Positions 1 through 8,636 of a DNA stretch of 36,246 nucleotides are shown here, piece after piece. The notes beneath the pieces are model-generated. The model was not told the DNA's origin, did not search any database, and saw only the letters and a list, made by a program, of their open reading frames with translations. Source of the stretch: an uncultured Candidatus Marinamargulisbacteria bacterium (lineage in GTDB: Bacteria; Margulisbacteria; Marinamargulisbacteria; UBA817; CACECR01). Made by a program: the position numbers and the translations under genes. The DNA is taken from contig CACECR010000009.1 in assembly GCA_902558105.1 (NCBI GenBank), positions 1 to 36,246 of the forward strand. The letters are read 5' to 3'. Within the stretch, counting starts at the first letter, position 1. Each line of letters opens with the position of its first letter.

Positions 1-1379
1 TTACAGATACGCTCCGTAGAGAAAATAATGCGCAAACACTCTCACTGGGATACTACAAGTCTCTCAGTATTTACCATATTAATTTAAGCCCAAACGTTGA
101 ACTATCCAGTTTATCTATTTCACGAAATAAACGATCCATATTAGACGAAAATCAAACCACCTATCAACGACTCTATCGTTCTAACTATGTACAACGACAA
201 TGGTCACTTTCAACTCAATATGATATACCCTATCGATATTTAAATTCATTTACCCATCAATACCGTACTCGACAATCTTTTCTAGATTCCGATAGCTTTA
301 CCGACAATACAACTAACACAACCTCTATTTTTTCAAACATTAATGAACTTGAATTTGAACATCAGCTCAATTTAAAACCTAAAACAATACATCTATTGTC
401 AGTTCCATTCTACAGAACATCTGGATATATTAAGTGGCATAAGCAGGAACAAGTTAACCTAAATAAAACCGTCCAATCCTCAGAAACTAATTTTTTGGAT
501 GATTTTGTTTTAAAAGAACTTCAACTATCAGTGAACCATTCGATGTATAACCGACTAGATCAACAGTCTAAACTTACATTAAATAAAGACTACTTTAACC
601 GTAATCGAACTCCCGAAAATCTGGGCTCATTATTTAAAGATCAATATGCACTCTTTCACTCGCTCGCCCTTTCACCAACCGCAAAATCAGACGTTTCCTT
701 AGAGTTAGAATCTCATAAACTGTTACAATATTCATCCGATCAACTTAATTTAAGCCCTAGCGATCTATTAACAAATAGTACACAACTAAATTATCGCAAA
801 AATAACATACAAGTCGATTATTCTTACTTACTTTTTTCAAAGGTGAGTGGCCTATTAGGTACAAAATATACCGTCATATCCCAAGAAGAACGTCCCACAA
901 ACTTAACTGATGATTATAAAACATTACGATATAGTCCTGGTTTAAAGTGGGTCCCTATATTGGGCCTAAGTATTCAATACCGACATCATTTTCATTCTAT
1001 TAACTCTAATGACGAACGTTTTAATGGAGATGGATCGACACTCTCACTACTTTATAATCCTATTCACTACGAAAATATGAATGTCTTTATTCAACTTTCA
1101 CAAGAATCGTATAATGGGTTTGGATTTAATGCCATCGAAAACGCATTATCTCAACAACAGTCTGGAACGTTTTTAAGACAAACAATCCGAGAAAGAAAAG
1201 ACACATTATTTAAAGCCTCACTACAAGTGTCTGTCGATATTGCGCTCACAAACTATCAATACTTGGATCGACTCACAATTTCTGGTGAAGGTTACTTTAA
1301 AACGATTAGCGATCAACTTGTTGAAGAAAATAATTATGATATCAGTGGTTTCTATCTGAAGGCATCTATATTACTATAG
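1..1379 (+). CDS. C-terminal part of a probable outer-membrane beta-barrel protein (5'-truncated)
   Basis: The reading frame is open from base 3 to the stop at 1377-1379, about 458 codons, so the gene enters from the left edge; any start inside the window (for instance the TTG at 396) is only an internal codon. The protein is rich in Tyr, Ser, Asn and Gln and shows many short stretches with alternating polar and hydrophobic residues, as in transmembrane beta-strands, and it ends in a hydrophobic strand (GFYLKASILL). No conserved domain is recognised. The amidase gene starts 5 bp downstream, so the two are probably co-transcribed, which fits a cell-envelope role. Barrel assignment is from residue pattern only; a large periplasmic or surface protein is the alternative. 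Confidence 0.5.
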   Translation, partial: TDTLRRENNAQTLSLGYYKSLSIYHINLSPNVELSSLSISRNKRSILDENQTTYQRLYRSNYVQRQWSLSTQYDIPYRYLNSFTHQYRTRQSFLDSDSFTDNTTNTTSIFSNINELEFEHQLNLKPKTIHLLSVPFYRTSGYIKWHKQEQVNLNKTVQSSETNFLDDFVLKELQLSVNHSMYNRLDQQSKLTLNKDYFNRNRTPENLGSLFKDQYALFHSLALSPTAKSDVSLELESHKLLQYSSDQLNLSPSDLLTNSTQLNYRKNNIQVDYSYLLFSKVSGLLGTKYTVISQEERPTNLTDDYKTLRYSPGLKWVPILGLSIQYRHHFHSINSNDERFNGDGSTLSLLYNPIHYENMNVFIQLSQESYNGFGFNAIENALSQQQSGTFLRQTIRERKDTLFKASLQVSVDIALTNYQYLDRLTISGEGYFKTISDQLVEENNYDISGFYLKASILL

Positions 1380-1384
1380 TAATT

Positions 1385-3217
1385 ATGAAACGTTTAACAC
1401 TTCTTTTTACCGTACTTTTTTGTGTCAGCTTATTATATTCAAATCCATCTGTTACCCCAAAATCTAGCATTAAGCTGTTTAGATCCGAACATCCGATCGC
1501 GTTAAGCACCCCTGTTCTCTCAAAACATAATACACTATTCATTCCACTTCGAGATATCGCTGAGAACTATGACTATCCATTAACATTTAGTCGAAAAAAT
1601 AATCACTTCATTATAAAAACACCTAACGAGAAAGTTTATTTAACGGCAAACTTAAAAACGTATCAAAAAGGTACGATAAAATATAGTTTTTCTCATAAAC
1701 CGTTTATTTACAAATCGAGACTGTATATTCCGTTAAACGGACTCACTGCCTTAAATATCAAAACAGAGCAAAAGGGGTCCTCTTTCTTTCTAATTCAATC
1801 TCAAAAAATGTCACGATCCTCAATTGTTTCACAAGCGACCTCATCATCTAAAGCGACAAAAAAAACAACGACTCTATCTTCAATTTTATTTCAAACTACT
1901 CATCGTAAAAACGATATCAATGCCAGTATACATCGTAAATTTTCTACTATTTTTATTTTAAATCATTCTTATAAGCGTTCCGACATTTTATCGTACTATA
2001 ATAAAAAGCCATACATTAATTTTAAACCCATTTTTTTAGACAATGGCTACTCTATCAAAGATACACGTGGTGGCTTTATTATTAGTAAAGATAACGCCGA
2101 CTACATTTTCAACCAAACCCAACAAAGCGTCACAAAAAAAACAGGTCAAGAATCCTTAAAAATTCCTATAAAATACCAATTTATTAAACATAACAATAAA
2201 CTCCTATTTTCCGAACAATCCTTTTTAAAAGATCTTGGATTAATTCCCTACAATAACTTTAAACGAAAAACAGCTATACTTCTCACCAAAATTAAATCCT
2301 TAGCTGTTATTAAAAAGAATGGCTCCTATGAGTTATCCATCGATGCTCATCACCCGGTTTCTATTGCCGGACCATTTGTATTAAAAAATCCTCTTAGATT
2401 ATATTGGGATATTCCTTATTCCCACTTTGATGCGCAAGTAAATACACAACGTCTAACTGATTCTGGAATACAGTCCATTAGCATTGGTAAGCACCCAAGC
2501 AAAACACGTGTCGTACTAACTCTTGGACAATCTATGACCAGTACATTGGCTCAAATAGGATCGAATGCGACTATCACACTTAAGCCAGGAAAATTACCAA
2601 GTATTGCAAAGAAAAAATCTTCCTACAAACCTGCTGTCAGTCGATATAAGTCCTCAAATTTAAACTCACTTCGTGGCAGAGTCATTGCCATCGACCCAGG
2701 ACATGGAGGTATCGATCCTGGCGCCATCGGTATTTATAATGAAAAAGAAAAGGTTTATACATTAGATATTTCACTTCGACTCAAACGAGAACTAGAAAAA
2801 AGAGGTGCGAGAGTTATTATCGCTCGTTCTGGCGATAAAAATCCATCATTAGGAACACGAACTCGTTTAGCAAATTCTTACAAAGCAGATGCATTTATTA
2901 GTGTTCATGTGAATAGTTTTGTTAAATCATATGCCAAAGGAACGGAAACCTACTATTACAAGGCTATAGATAAACCTCTATCTAGAGAAATACAAAAAGG
3001 AATGGTCCAAACCCTCAAATTACAAAATAATGGTATTAAGAAATCGAATATGTATGTTCTAAAATACTCGACTATGCCTAGTGTCTTAATTGAACCCTGT
3101 TTTATCACTAACCCGACCGAAAACTATTTAATCAAACAAGGATCCTTTCGACAAAAAATTGCCGATGGGGTCGTCATTGGGCTCGAACGATATTTTAAAC
3201 GTTACAAAAAATCCTAG
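1385..3217 (+). CDS. N-acetylmuramoyl-L-alanine amidase with AMIN and copper-amine-oxidase-N-like domains
   Basis: This is a 610-residue exported peptidoglycan hydrolase that should cleave the bond between N-acetylmuramic acid and the stem peptide during cell separation. An N-terminal signal peptide (MKRLTLLFTVLFCVSLLYSNP) is followed by two stalk-like segments resembling the copper amine oxidase N-terminal domain (about residues 25-140), a linker rich in Ser, Thr and Lys, an AMIN-like domain (about 300-400) and an Amidase_3 catalytic domain (about 430-600). The zinc ligands are visible as His in DPGHGG, Glu in YNEKEK and His in ISVHVN, and the catalytic Glu in LIEPCFITN. No clear Shine-Dalgarno precedes the ATG. 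The middle 150 residues match nothing I recognise. AmiC-type function is well supported. Confidence 0.9.
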   Translation: MKRLTLLFTVLFCVSLLYSNPSVTPKSSIKLFRSEHPIALSTPVLSKHNTLFIPLRDIAENYDYPLTFSRKNNHFIIKTPNEKVYLTANLKTYQKGTIKYSFSHKPFIYKSRLYIPLNGLTALNIKTEQKGSSFFLIQSQKMSRSSIVSQATSSSKATKKTTTLSSILFQTTHRKNDINASIHRKFSTIFILNHSYKRSDILSYYNKKPYINFKPIFLDNGYSIKDTRGGFIISKDNADYIFNQTQQSVTKKTGQESLKIPIKYQFIKHNNKLLFSEQSFLKDLGLIPYNNFKRKTAILLTKIKSLAVIKKNGSYELSIDAHHPVSIAGPFVLKNPLRLYWDIPYSHFDAQVNTQRLTDSGIQSISIGKHPSKTRVVLTLGQSMTSTLAQIGSNATITLKPGKLPSIAKKKSSYKPAVSRYKSSNLNSLRGRVIAIDPGHGGIDPGAIGIYNEKEKVYTLDISLRLKRELEKRGARVIIARSGDKNPSLGTRTRLANSYKADAFISVHVNSFVKSYAKGTETYYYKAIDKPLSREIQKGMVQTLKLQNNGIKKSNMYVLKYSTMPSVLIEPCFITNPTENYLIKQGSFRQKIADGVVIGLERYFKRYKKS

Positions 3218-3251
3218 TGTCTTATCACTTATCTCGTGATACACTACTACT

Positions 3252-4121
3252 ATGAGTAATAATAAGGCAATTGGATTATTTGATTCAGGCGTGGGCGGGC
3301 TTAGTGTCCTCAATTCATTACAAAATGCGTTTCCTACCGAAGAATTCATCTATATTGGAGACAACCAAAACGCACCGTGGGGTAATAAATCAAAAGAAAC
3401 ACTTCATGATCTTACCCAACACATTATACAATTTTTAAAACAACAAGATATTAAATGCTTAGTTATTGCATGTAACACTACTTATTCCTATCTCAAAGAA
3501 TTTATACAATCATCCATAGATGTCCCGATTATTAACCTTTTAGACGAGGCCTGTCAGGATGCTATCTCTACAAGTCTTACTCAACGAATATGTGTAATGG
3601 CGACGAAAGGTACCATTTCAACCCATAGTCATTTAGATACCATTAAATCGTACCACCCTAGTAGCTTAGTGCTTGAATTATCTTGCTCTGATCTTGTTCA
3701 ATATATTGAAGATAACTCGATTGATATCCCCGAGTGTCAGGATAAATTAAGACATTACATACTTGAACTTACTAAGTTTAAAGCCGATACCGTTATTTAC
3801 GCCTGTTCTCATTTTCCATTTCTTGAATCCAGTATTAGACGCTATTGTAGCCCCGAACTTAAAACAGTGAATCCGGCTATTAGTGTCCGTCACTCCTTAA
3901 AAAACTGTTTAGATATTATTGGTTATGGAACTCATGATTTATCAAAAGTAACCTGTTATATCACAGGATCTAAAGATAAATTTTTAACGTTTGTGACTAA
4001 TTATTGTTCGCTTCATAATTACACAATAATTGAAGAAAAAATAACTCCTCTTGTGACAAGAGTCATTCATTCTGAACACGATATTACAGTAAGGGAGTCA
4101 ATACAATTAAATTCTAACTAG
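3252..4121 (+). CDS. murI: glutamate racemase
   Basis: Interconverts L- and D-glutamate in the cytoplasm to supply D-Glu for peptidoglycan, in keeping with the amidase 34 bp upstream. The 289-residue protein begins with IGLFDSGVGGLSVL (family signature with the essential Asp) and carries both catalytic cysteines, in IACNT (about residue 75) and in YACSHFPFL (about 186). The second motif is normally GCTHYPLL, so it is an unusual variant (Ser for Thr, Phe for Tyr), and the usual YIGDxxRxPYG is YIGDNQNAPWG. No Shine-Dalgarno is present; TACACT at 3240-3245 ends 6 nt before the ATG. The gene ends 3 bp from the stop of the convergent bS22-like gene. Confidence 0.92.
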   Translation: MSNNKAIGLFDSGVGGLSVLNSLQNAFPTEEFIYIGDNQNAPWGNKSKETLHDLTQHIIQFLKQQDIKCLVIACNTTYSYLKEFIQSSIDVPIINLLDEACQDAISTSLTQRICVMATKGTISTHSHLDTIKSYHPSSLVLELSCSDLVQYIEDNSIDIPECQDKLRHYILELTKFKADTVIYACSHFPFLESSIRRYCSPELKTVNPAISVRHSLKNCLDIIGYGTHDLSKVTCYITGSKDKFLTFVTNYCSLHNYTIIEEKITPLVTRVIHSEHDITVRESIQLNSN

Positions 4122-4124
4122 ACT

Positions 4125-4214
4125 CTACTTTTTAGTAGCTCTCATACGTTTACCGTATTTTTTATACTTATGTTTACGCATTTTTTTACGTCTTTTTTTA
4201 ATTAAACTACCCAT
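4125..4214 (-). CDS. 29-residue AURKAIP1/COX24-domain small ribosomal protein (bS22-like)
   Basis: On the minus strand the ATG at 4214 is preceded by AGGAG and opens a 29-codon frame ending in TAG at 4125. The peptide starts MGSLIKKRRKKMRKHKYKK and ends YGKRMRATKK; the pattern MGS(L/V)IKKRRK(R/K)M.KKK.....R.R is that of the AURKAIP1/COX24 family, which includes mycobacterial bS22 and the C-terminal segment of mitochondrial mS38. The likely role is binding rRNA on the small subunit. It lies 26 bp after dciA at the end of the dnaA operon. It is too short for most gene callers. It is not rpmH (L34), which begins MKRTYQP. Confidence 0.85.
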   Translation of the reverse strand: MGSLIKKRRKKMRKHKYKKYGKRMRATKK

Positions 4215-4240
4215 AACAATCTCCTTTTCAATACTGTTTA

Positions 4241-4708
4241 TTAACTTGTCTTACAAAACCGACACACCGACTGTAGACTTAAAACTATACCACACTTTAT
4301 ACAAGGTTTGTAGCCTAGTTTTTGACGTTCTTTCATTTTGAATTTGATATTTTCTTCTAAGGTTCTACCTGACTTTTGTTTGGGCTTAGCTTTAGTTTTA
4401 AAGCGACTGGCCACACTCTTAGCTTGAATTATTACTTTTAACGAGCGAATATGATACCGTTTATCCGCCAATACGGCATTAATTTTTTTTAAAAACTCAG
4501 ACTCATAATACGAAATTTCATTAATCCATGTTGGGTTTGTTGACGAGATTACTAAGACCTTATTCTTAACATGAGAAAATCGTAAGGTATGTGCTAACTG
4601 ACCAAAAATATCTAGCCATTTTTCTTCGATGGGTCGATACACAGTTTGCCGCTTGAGTGAAGGATCTTTGACACCCAATCCACTTACAATATCAACTAGA
4701 CGTTTCAT
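4241..4708 (-). CDS. dciA: DciA-family (DUF721) replicative-helicase loading protein with C-terminal zinc ribbon
   Basis: 155 residues. The segment VLVISSTNPTWINEISYYESEFLKKIN (split here as VLVISSTNPTWINEIS and YYESEFLKKIN) matches the DUF721 core, where a short beta-strand and the W.x.EL.x(6-8)L..L.. pattern are typical. DciA interacts with DnaB helicase and replaces DnaC/DnaI in most bacteria. A basic linker (about 100-125) is followed by four cysteines, C136, C139, C149 and C152 (CX2CX9CX2C), which would form a zinc ribbon; this is not part of the usual DciA domain. The gene overlaps the end of recF by 17 bp, so translation is probably coupled. The order recF-dciA next to dnaA supports the call. 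Confidence 0.8.
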   Translation of the reverse strand: MKRLVDIVSGLGVKDPSLKRQTVYRPIEEKWLDIFGQLAHTLRFSHVKNKVLVISSTNPTWINEISYYESEFLKKINAVLADKRYHIRSLKVIIQAKSVASRFKTKAKPKQKSGRTLEENIKFKMKERQKLGYKPCIKCGIVLSLQSVCRFCKTS

Positions 4709-5792
4709 TGATCAATTCTCCAGATTCCATTTTAAAAACACCAACATCTCTAAAAAACAGTCGATCATGCTTATGTGTAGTACAATATATCAATTGAGCA
4801 TGGTCTTGAATAATAGAAATTACTCGTTGCTTAATCTCATCGTCTATTTCGGCTAAGGTATCATCCAGAAGAAACATTGGCAATGAACGCCCAGAGTGTT
4901 CGGCTAATAACATTAAATCACAGAGGGTCAGCAAGATCGATAGGGTTCTACCAACTCCTTTTGAGGCAAATATCAATGCATCTAATCCATTAAATATGAT
5001 CTCAATGTCATCTCTCTGCGGGCCATATAAACTATTTCGGGATTGTCTCTCTTTAAACGAATTATCCTTTATACACTGATACAAATTATCGGCGATAGCA
5101 TCATTATTTCTTAAATAACGGCTTTTATATCGGATCTCAATACTTTTAAATTCATTTTTATAAACTTGCTCTAATAATGGCTTTAAACGGCTTGTTACTT
5201 CATTACAATACCATTGGCGCTTTTTAACAATTGTTGGTGCCGCGTTACAAATACCTTGATTGTAAATGTCATATAACTCTTGATGAAACTCATGTTTTAA
5301 TAGGGCATTTTTTTGACGTAATATCGTAACCAACTGTTTTACATTACGCTTATACTCTGGGTCTAGTTGTTCTAATACCGAATTAATTCTACGACGTCTG
5401 GCCTCTGGTGTCGTTGTATAGTCACGATTAATATCGGCTGATAAGTACACCATAGGGCAGTGTTTTAATAGAGCCGATCTAGTTTTAATTTCGGTATTAT
5501 TTATACTCATGTGCCGACCGTTGATCTTATCTAATTTAATATAGATTCGATGATCTTCCTCAGATTCTGATAAATCAGCCCCAAGATAAGCGACGGGTGC
5601 ATTCAAATTCACCAATAAGTCCATATCGGATGTACTAGGAGTTTTGCCATTACCAATATAAAATAACGACTCTAAAAAGTTTGTTTTTCCCTGATTATTA
5701 CGTCCATAAATATATAAATGCCGAAAAGAGTCAAACTCTAAGCGGCATTCTTTTAAATTTCTAAACGACTGAATCCAAACCCGTTTGATCAT
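4692..5792 (-). CDS. recF: DNA replication and repair protein RecF
   Basis: SMC/ABC-type ATPase that loads RecA onto gapped DNA together with RecO and RecR. The 366-residue protein has the N-terminal pattern FRNLKECRLEFDS and a Walker A at YGRNNQGKTNFLESL (about 30-45); the C-terminal half has a Walker B at MFLLDDTLAEID and the RecF signature region at ASKGVGRTLSILLTL (normally S.GQ.R). The standard Gly-Gln is replaced here by Gly-Val-Gly. Start ATG at 5792 follows dnaN by 5 bp with only a weak CAGG element, so it depends on dnaN transcription. It overlaps dciA. Confidence 0.95.
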   Translation of the reverse strand: MIKRVWIQSFRNLKECRLEFDSFRHLYIYGRNNQGKTNFLESLFYIGNGKTPSTSDMDLLVNLNAPVAYLGADLSESEEDHRIYIKLDKINGRHMSINNTEIKTRSALLKHCPMVYLSADINRDYTTTPEARRRRINSVLEQLDPEYKRNVKQLVTILRQKNALLKHEFHQELYDIYNQGICNAAPTIVKKRQWYCNEVTSRLKPLLEQVYKNEFKSIEIRYKSRYLRNNDAIADNLYQCIKDNSFKERQSRNSLYGPQRDDIEIIFNGLDALIFASKGVGRTLSILLTLCDLMLLAEHSGRSLPMFLLDDTLAEIDDEIKQRVISIIQDHAQLIYCTTHKHDRLFFRDVGVFKMESGELINETSS

Positions 5793-5797
5793 GCCTG

Positions 5798-6928
5798 TTA
5801 GGCATCAGTTTCAAAGTCACTCGTACGTATGGGCATTACTATGTACGTATAATCGGTGTCAGAGGCTGGACGTATACAACATGGACTTAACTCACTGTTA
5901 AATTCAATTAAAATATCATCCGACTCCATCAACTTAATTGCATCTAAAATGAGCTTAACATTAAATGAAATTTTCATGTTTGCATCACCCAGAACTCTAG
6001 ATATCTCTAATTCTTCTTTAAAATCACCTAACTTGGGAGCACGTGACGAAATCTGCATTTGTTCTTGGCTAAATTCAACTCTAATTAAATGATTTACGTA
6101 ACTCGCAATTATCGAGGCGCGATCACATGCTGATAGTAAAGATTTACGATTTATAACAAATTTATTTTCAGTTGTTTGAGGTAACACCTGTTTATAATCA
6201 GGAAATTGTCCTTGCAATAATCGTGATACGACAATCACATCGTTAACAATAAACGCAATCTTTTGATCGGATAATGTAATTTGTACGGTCTGTTCTGATT
6301 TGCTTTTTTGTAGAATTTTACTTAGCTCATTTAACGCTTTGTAAGGGACAATCACCGAAATATCCTGGGCCAATGGCTCAATTCTCTGAGTTTTTAAGGC
6401 TAGTCTAAATCCGTCCGTTGCCACAAAGCTGAGTGCATCAGCATCCGTGGAAATTAAAATTCCATTTAAAAACTGCTTAGTTTCATCAAACGATACCGAA
6501 AAGATGGTGTGTTTAATGAGCTCTAATAAGGAAGCGGCTGTTAGACTAAATGTATTCCCTTTGTCAATATTTGGAAACTCTGGATAATCACTTGTTTCCA
6601 AACCACAGATATCAAAATCAACTTGATCGGACTTAATAACCACTTTATTGTTGGTATCTACACTTAAATCAATCGTATCACTACTTAATTTGGAAACAAT
6701 ACTGCTAAACGTACTGGCTTTAATTAAAATGTCACCATTTGTTTCGTTATCTGGTACAGACATTTTATATAAAATACTAACTTCCAAATCACTACCAATT
6801 AATTCTAAAGACGATCCTCTTTTTGTTAATCTAATATTCTCCATGATTGGTAAGGATCGGTTTGATATGGCTTTTTCGGCTACTCCAATACCTTGAGATA
6901 ATTCTGAACCTGGGCAACTAAACTCCAT
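5798..6928 (-). CDS. dnaN: DNA polymerase III beta subunit (sliding clamp)
   Basis: The 376-residue protein has the normal length and the three repeated clamp domains. Recognisable stretches are MEFSCPGSELSQGIGVAEKAIS at the N-terminus (given as its first 20 residues or so), FVATDGFRLAL in the middle domain, and the C-terminal YIVMPIRT, which corresponds to the hydrophobic-pocket strand YVIMPMR. The ring tethers DNA polymerase III to DNA. A good Shine-Dalgarno (AAAAGGAG) stands 8 nt before the ATG. It is the first gene after the dnaA-dnaN part of oriC and shares direction with dnaA, recF and dciA. Confidence 0.97.
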   Translation of the reverse strand: MEFSCPGSELSQGIGVAEKAISNRSLPIMENIRLTKRGSSLELIGSDLEVSILYKMSVPDNETNGDILIKASTFSSIVSKLSSDTIDLSVDTNNKVVIKSDQVDFDICGLETSDYPEFPNIDKGNTFSLTAASLLELIKHTIFSVSFDETKQFLNGILISTDADALSFVATDGFRLALKTQRIEPLAQDISVIVPYKALNELSKILQKSKSEQTVQITLSDQKIAFIVNDVIVVSRLLQGQFPDYKQVLPQTTENKFVINRKSLLSACDRASIIASYVNHLIRVEFSQEQMQISSRAPKLGDFKEELEISRVLGDANMKISFNVKLILDAIKLMESDDILIEFNSELSPCCIRPASDTDYTYIVMPIRTSDFETDA

Positions 6929-6977
6929 GAGATACTCCTTTTAATAAGTTATTAATAATTTATTTATATATATATTT

Positions 6978-6992
6978 TAATAGTAGTAATAA
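6978..6992 (+). other. DnaA-trio array (five triplets) with GCG spacer
   Basis: The bases read 5'-TAA TAG TAG TAA TAA-3', so read 3' to 5' they are AAT AAT GAT GAT AAT, five consecutive units of the DnaA-trio motif 3'-(G/A)A(T/A)-5'. A GCG spacer (6993-6995) separates them from the DnaA boxes at 6997-7013, and the 3' to 5' direction points away from the boxes. This is the arrangement of the basal unwinding system known from Bacillus subtilis, in which DnaA loads onto one strand from adjacent boxes. Confidence 0.75.
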
Positions 6993-7174
6993 GCGTTGTG
7001 GATATGTGGACAAGTGCTTATTTGGACTCTATTTTTTGAATCTATATTTATTATAAGTTATGAATAACATTTGGAAAAGTTTTATTTTTTTTTATATTTA
7101 TTAAATGTTTTCAACATTACTAACAGTTGTTAACAATTTATAAACATAGTTGTCCACATTTTTTGAAATTAGGT

Positions 7175-8491
7175 TCAATATATTGTGGATAAGAGTTGAT
7201 TTACGGCATTTTTCGTATCCGTATCTTTTTCAAGTAATTTTTTTATTTTGTCATAGGCATGCATAACAGTGGTATGATCTCTGTTTCCAAAGTTTTCGCC
7301 AATTTTTGGTAAGGATATACTGGTCAGTTCTCGAGATAGGTACATCGCTACTTGTCGTGCATGAGCAATTTCTTTTGTTCTTGTTTTAGAAGATAAGTCG
7401 GATTCTGATACATTAAAAAAGTCGCTTACATGAGATTTTATTTGTTTAATTGTGAGGGGTTTTTCTGAGTTTTCTGAAATCATGTCTTTAATGACATTAC
7501 TCGCTATGGATAAGGTAATTTCAGTATTAAGTAGGGCGGCATATGCTGATATCCGAGTTAAGGCTCCTTCTAGTTCTCGAACATTTGATGGAATTTGTGT
7601 GGAAATGTAATGAAGAATTTCATCATTTATATTAAGGTTGAGGTCTTCCATTTTTTTTCTTAAGATGGCTATTCTGGTTTCGAATTCTGGTGGTTGAATG
7701 TCGGCGATTAACCCACAGGAGAATCTAGTTTTTAAACGATCTTGTAATGTTGGGATGTCCTTAGGTGGCCTATCTGAAGATAATATGACTTGTTTATCAT
7801 TACCATGCAACTCATTAAAGGTATGAAAAAATTCTTCTTGTGTAGCTTCTTTTCCAGCTAGAAATTGGATGTCATCAATGATGAGCACATCTATGTTTCG
7901 GTACTTTTGTTTAAAAAGGTTAATTTTTTTGTCTTTTAAACTATTTATCATTTCATTTGTGAATTTTTCGGATGTTGTGATTTGAATGGTGTAATCGGGA
8001 TGATTTTGTCTGATCTGTTTAGCAATGGCATGTAACAAATGTGTTTTTCCAACTCCTACCGACCCATAGATAAATAGGGGATTGTAGGCTTTTGCTGGGT
8101 TTTGACTTACCGCTTGAGCGGCGGCTTGTGCAAATCGATTATTATTACCCACAATGAAGTTTTCAAATGTGAAGTTATTGTCGGGTAATTTATTTACTTG
8201 TTGTTGAAGTTGTTTTTGTATTGGAAATAATTCTAGTTGTGGTTTTTTTTCAGACCTTTCTTTAACTACGTATTTGAACATTATGTCTTCATAGTCATTA
8301 CTTAATTCTAATCTCCAAAATTTTTCACATTTATCTTTCAACCATGTGACGGTGTACTTATTTTCTACTTCAACGGTTAAAATATTATTTTCGAAACTAA
8401 CTGGATGTGTAGAATTTTCAAATATATGATAGTTAGGTTCTGATAGATTTGAAATTAGTATTGAATTTAATTCTTTCCAAAGGTTATCCAT
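7175..8491 (-). CDS. dnaA: chromosomal replication initiator DnaA
   Basis: AAA+ protein that binds DnaA boxes and opens oriC. The 438-residue protein contains domain I (about 1-85), a short linker, the AAA+ domain with Walker A YGSVGVGKTHLLHAI (normally GGVGLGKTH), Walker B VLIIDDIQFLAGKEATQEEFF and sensor motifs, and the C-terminal box-binding domain with signature FGNRDHTTVMHAYDKI (usually GGRDHTTV). The Gly to Val/Asn changes are mild. The start codon overlaps a DnaA box (TTATCCATA, 8484-8492) and there is no Shine-Dalgarno. The stop is TGA. It heads the dnaA-dnaN-recF-dciA-bS22 operon. Confidence 0.97.
   Translation of the reverse strand: MDNLWKELNSILISNLSEPNYHIFENSTHPVSFENNILTVEVENKYTVTWLKDKCEKFWRLELSNDYEDIMFKYVVKERSEKKPQLELFPIQKQLQQQVNKLPDNNFTFENFIVGNNNRFAQAAAQAVSQNPAKAYNPLFIYGSVGVGKTHLLHAIAKQIRQNHPDYTIQITTSEKFTNEMINSLKDKKINLFKQKYRNIDVLIIDDIQFLAGKEATQEEFFHTFNELHGNDKQVILSSDRPPKDIPTLQDRLKTRFSCGLIADIQPPEFETRIAILRKKMEDLNLNINDEILHYISTQIPSNVRELEGALTRISAYAALLNTEITLSIASNVIKDMISENSEKPLTIKQIKSHVSDFFNVSESDLSSKTRTKEIAHARQVAMYLSRELTSISLPKIGENFGNRDHTTVMHAYDKIKKLLEKDTDTKNAVNQLLSTIY
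7184..7192 (-). promoter_or_regulatory. perfect DnaA box inside the 3' end of dnaA
   Basis: TGTGGATAA (complement TTATCCACA) overlaps the codons for the last residues of dnaA (LLSTIY). It is the only exact consensus box in the dnaA-dnaN half of the origin. Confidence 0.85.
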
Positions 8492-8590
8492 AGGTTATCC
8501 ACATTTATTTTTTTTAATTTGTCTCTGTTTTTCGCTTGTTTTTAATCTTTTTGTTTATTTTACTATATTTATCCACATTTTTTTATCCAA
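8484..8590 (-). promoter_or_regulatory. dnaA promoter with DnaA boxes (second half of oriC, autoregulation)
   Basis: DnaA boxes are TTATCCATA at 8484-8492 (one mismatch, over the start codon), TTATCCACA at 8495-8503 (perfect), TTATCCACA at 8569-8577 (perfect), and a weak TTATCCAAC at 8583-8591. On the minus strand a likely promoter is TTGGAT (8590-8585), 17-bp spacer, TATAGT (8567-8562), so a perfect box lies in the spacer. DnaA binding here should repress its own transcription, as known in other bacteria. Box positions are seen; the promoter is a match by eye. Confidence 0.75.
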
Positions 8591-8636
8591 CTGTCTTTTT
8601 CTTAATTATTTTTGTAAATTAACATGTTTTTCTTGA

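Larger units (their letters stand above)
6929..7200. other. oriC, unwinding half (dnaA-dnaN intergenic)
   Basis: The 246-bp gap between dnaN and dnaA is very AT-rich and holds DnaA boxes at 6997-7005 (TGTGGATAT, one mismatch), 7005-7013 (TGTGGACAA, one mismatch), 7150-7158 (TTGTCCACA, one mismatch) and 7184-7192 (TGTGGATAA, perfect, inside the last codons of dnaA). To the left lies a run of almost pure A/T (6946-6980) beside a triplet array. This matches the incC part of the Bacillus subtilis origin, where unwinding takes place. Box positions are seen directly; the assignment as the melting site is inferred. Confidence 0.85.

Noticed and set aside
3128-3349. 73-codon minus-strand frame over the amidase end and murI start
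   Set aside because: It covers conserved coding sequence of two recognised genes and has no signals of its own.
4125-4214. rpmH (ribosomal protein L34), often beside dnaA
   Set aside because: The peptide lacks MKRTYQP and the GFRARM motif and instead matches the bS22/COX24 pattern.
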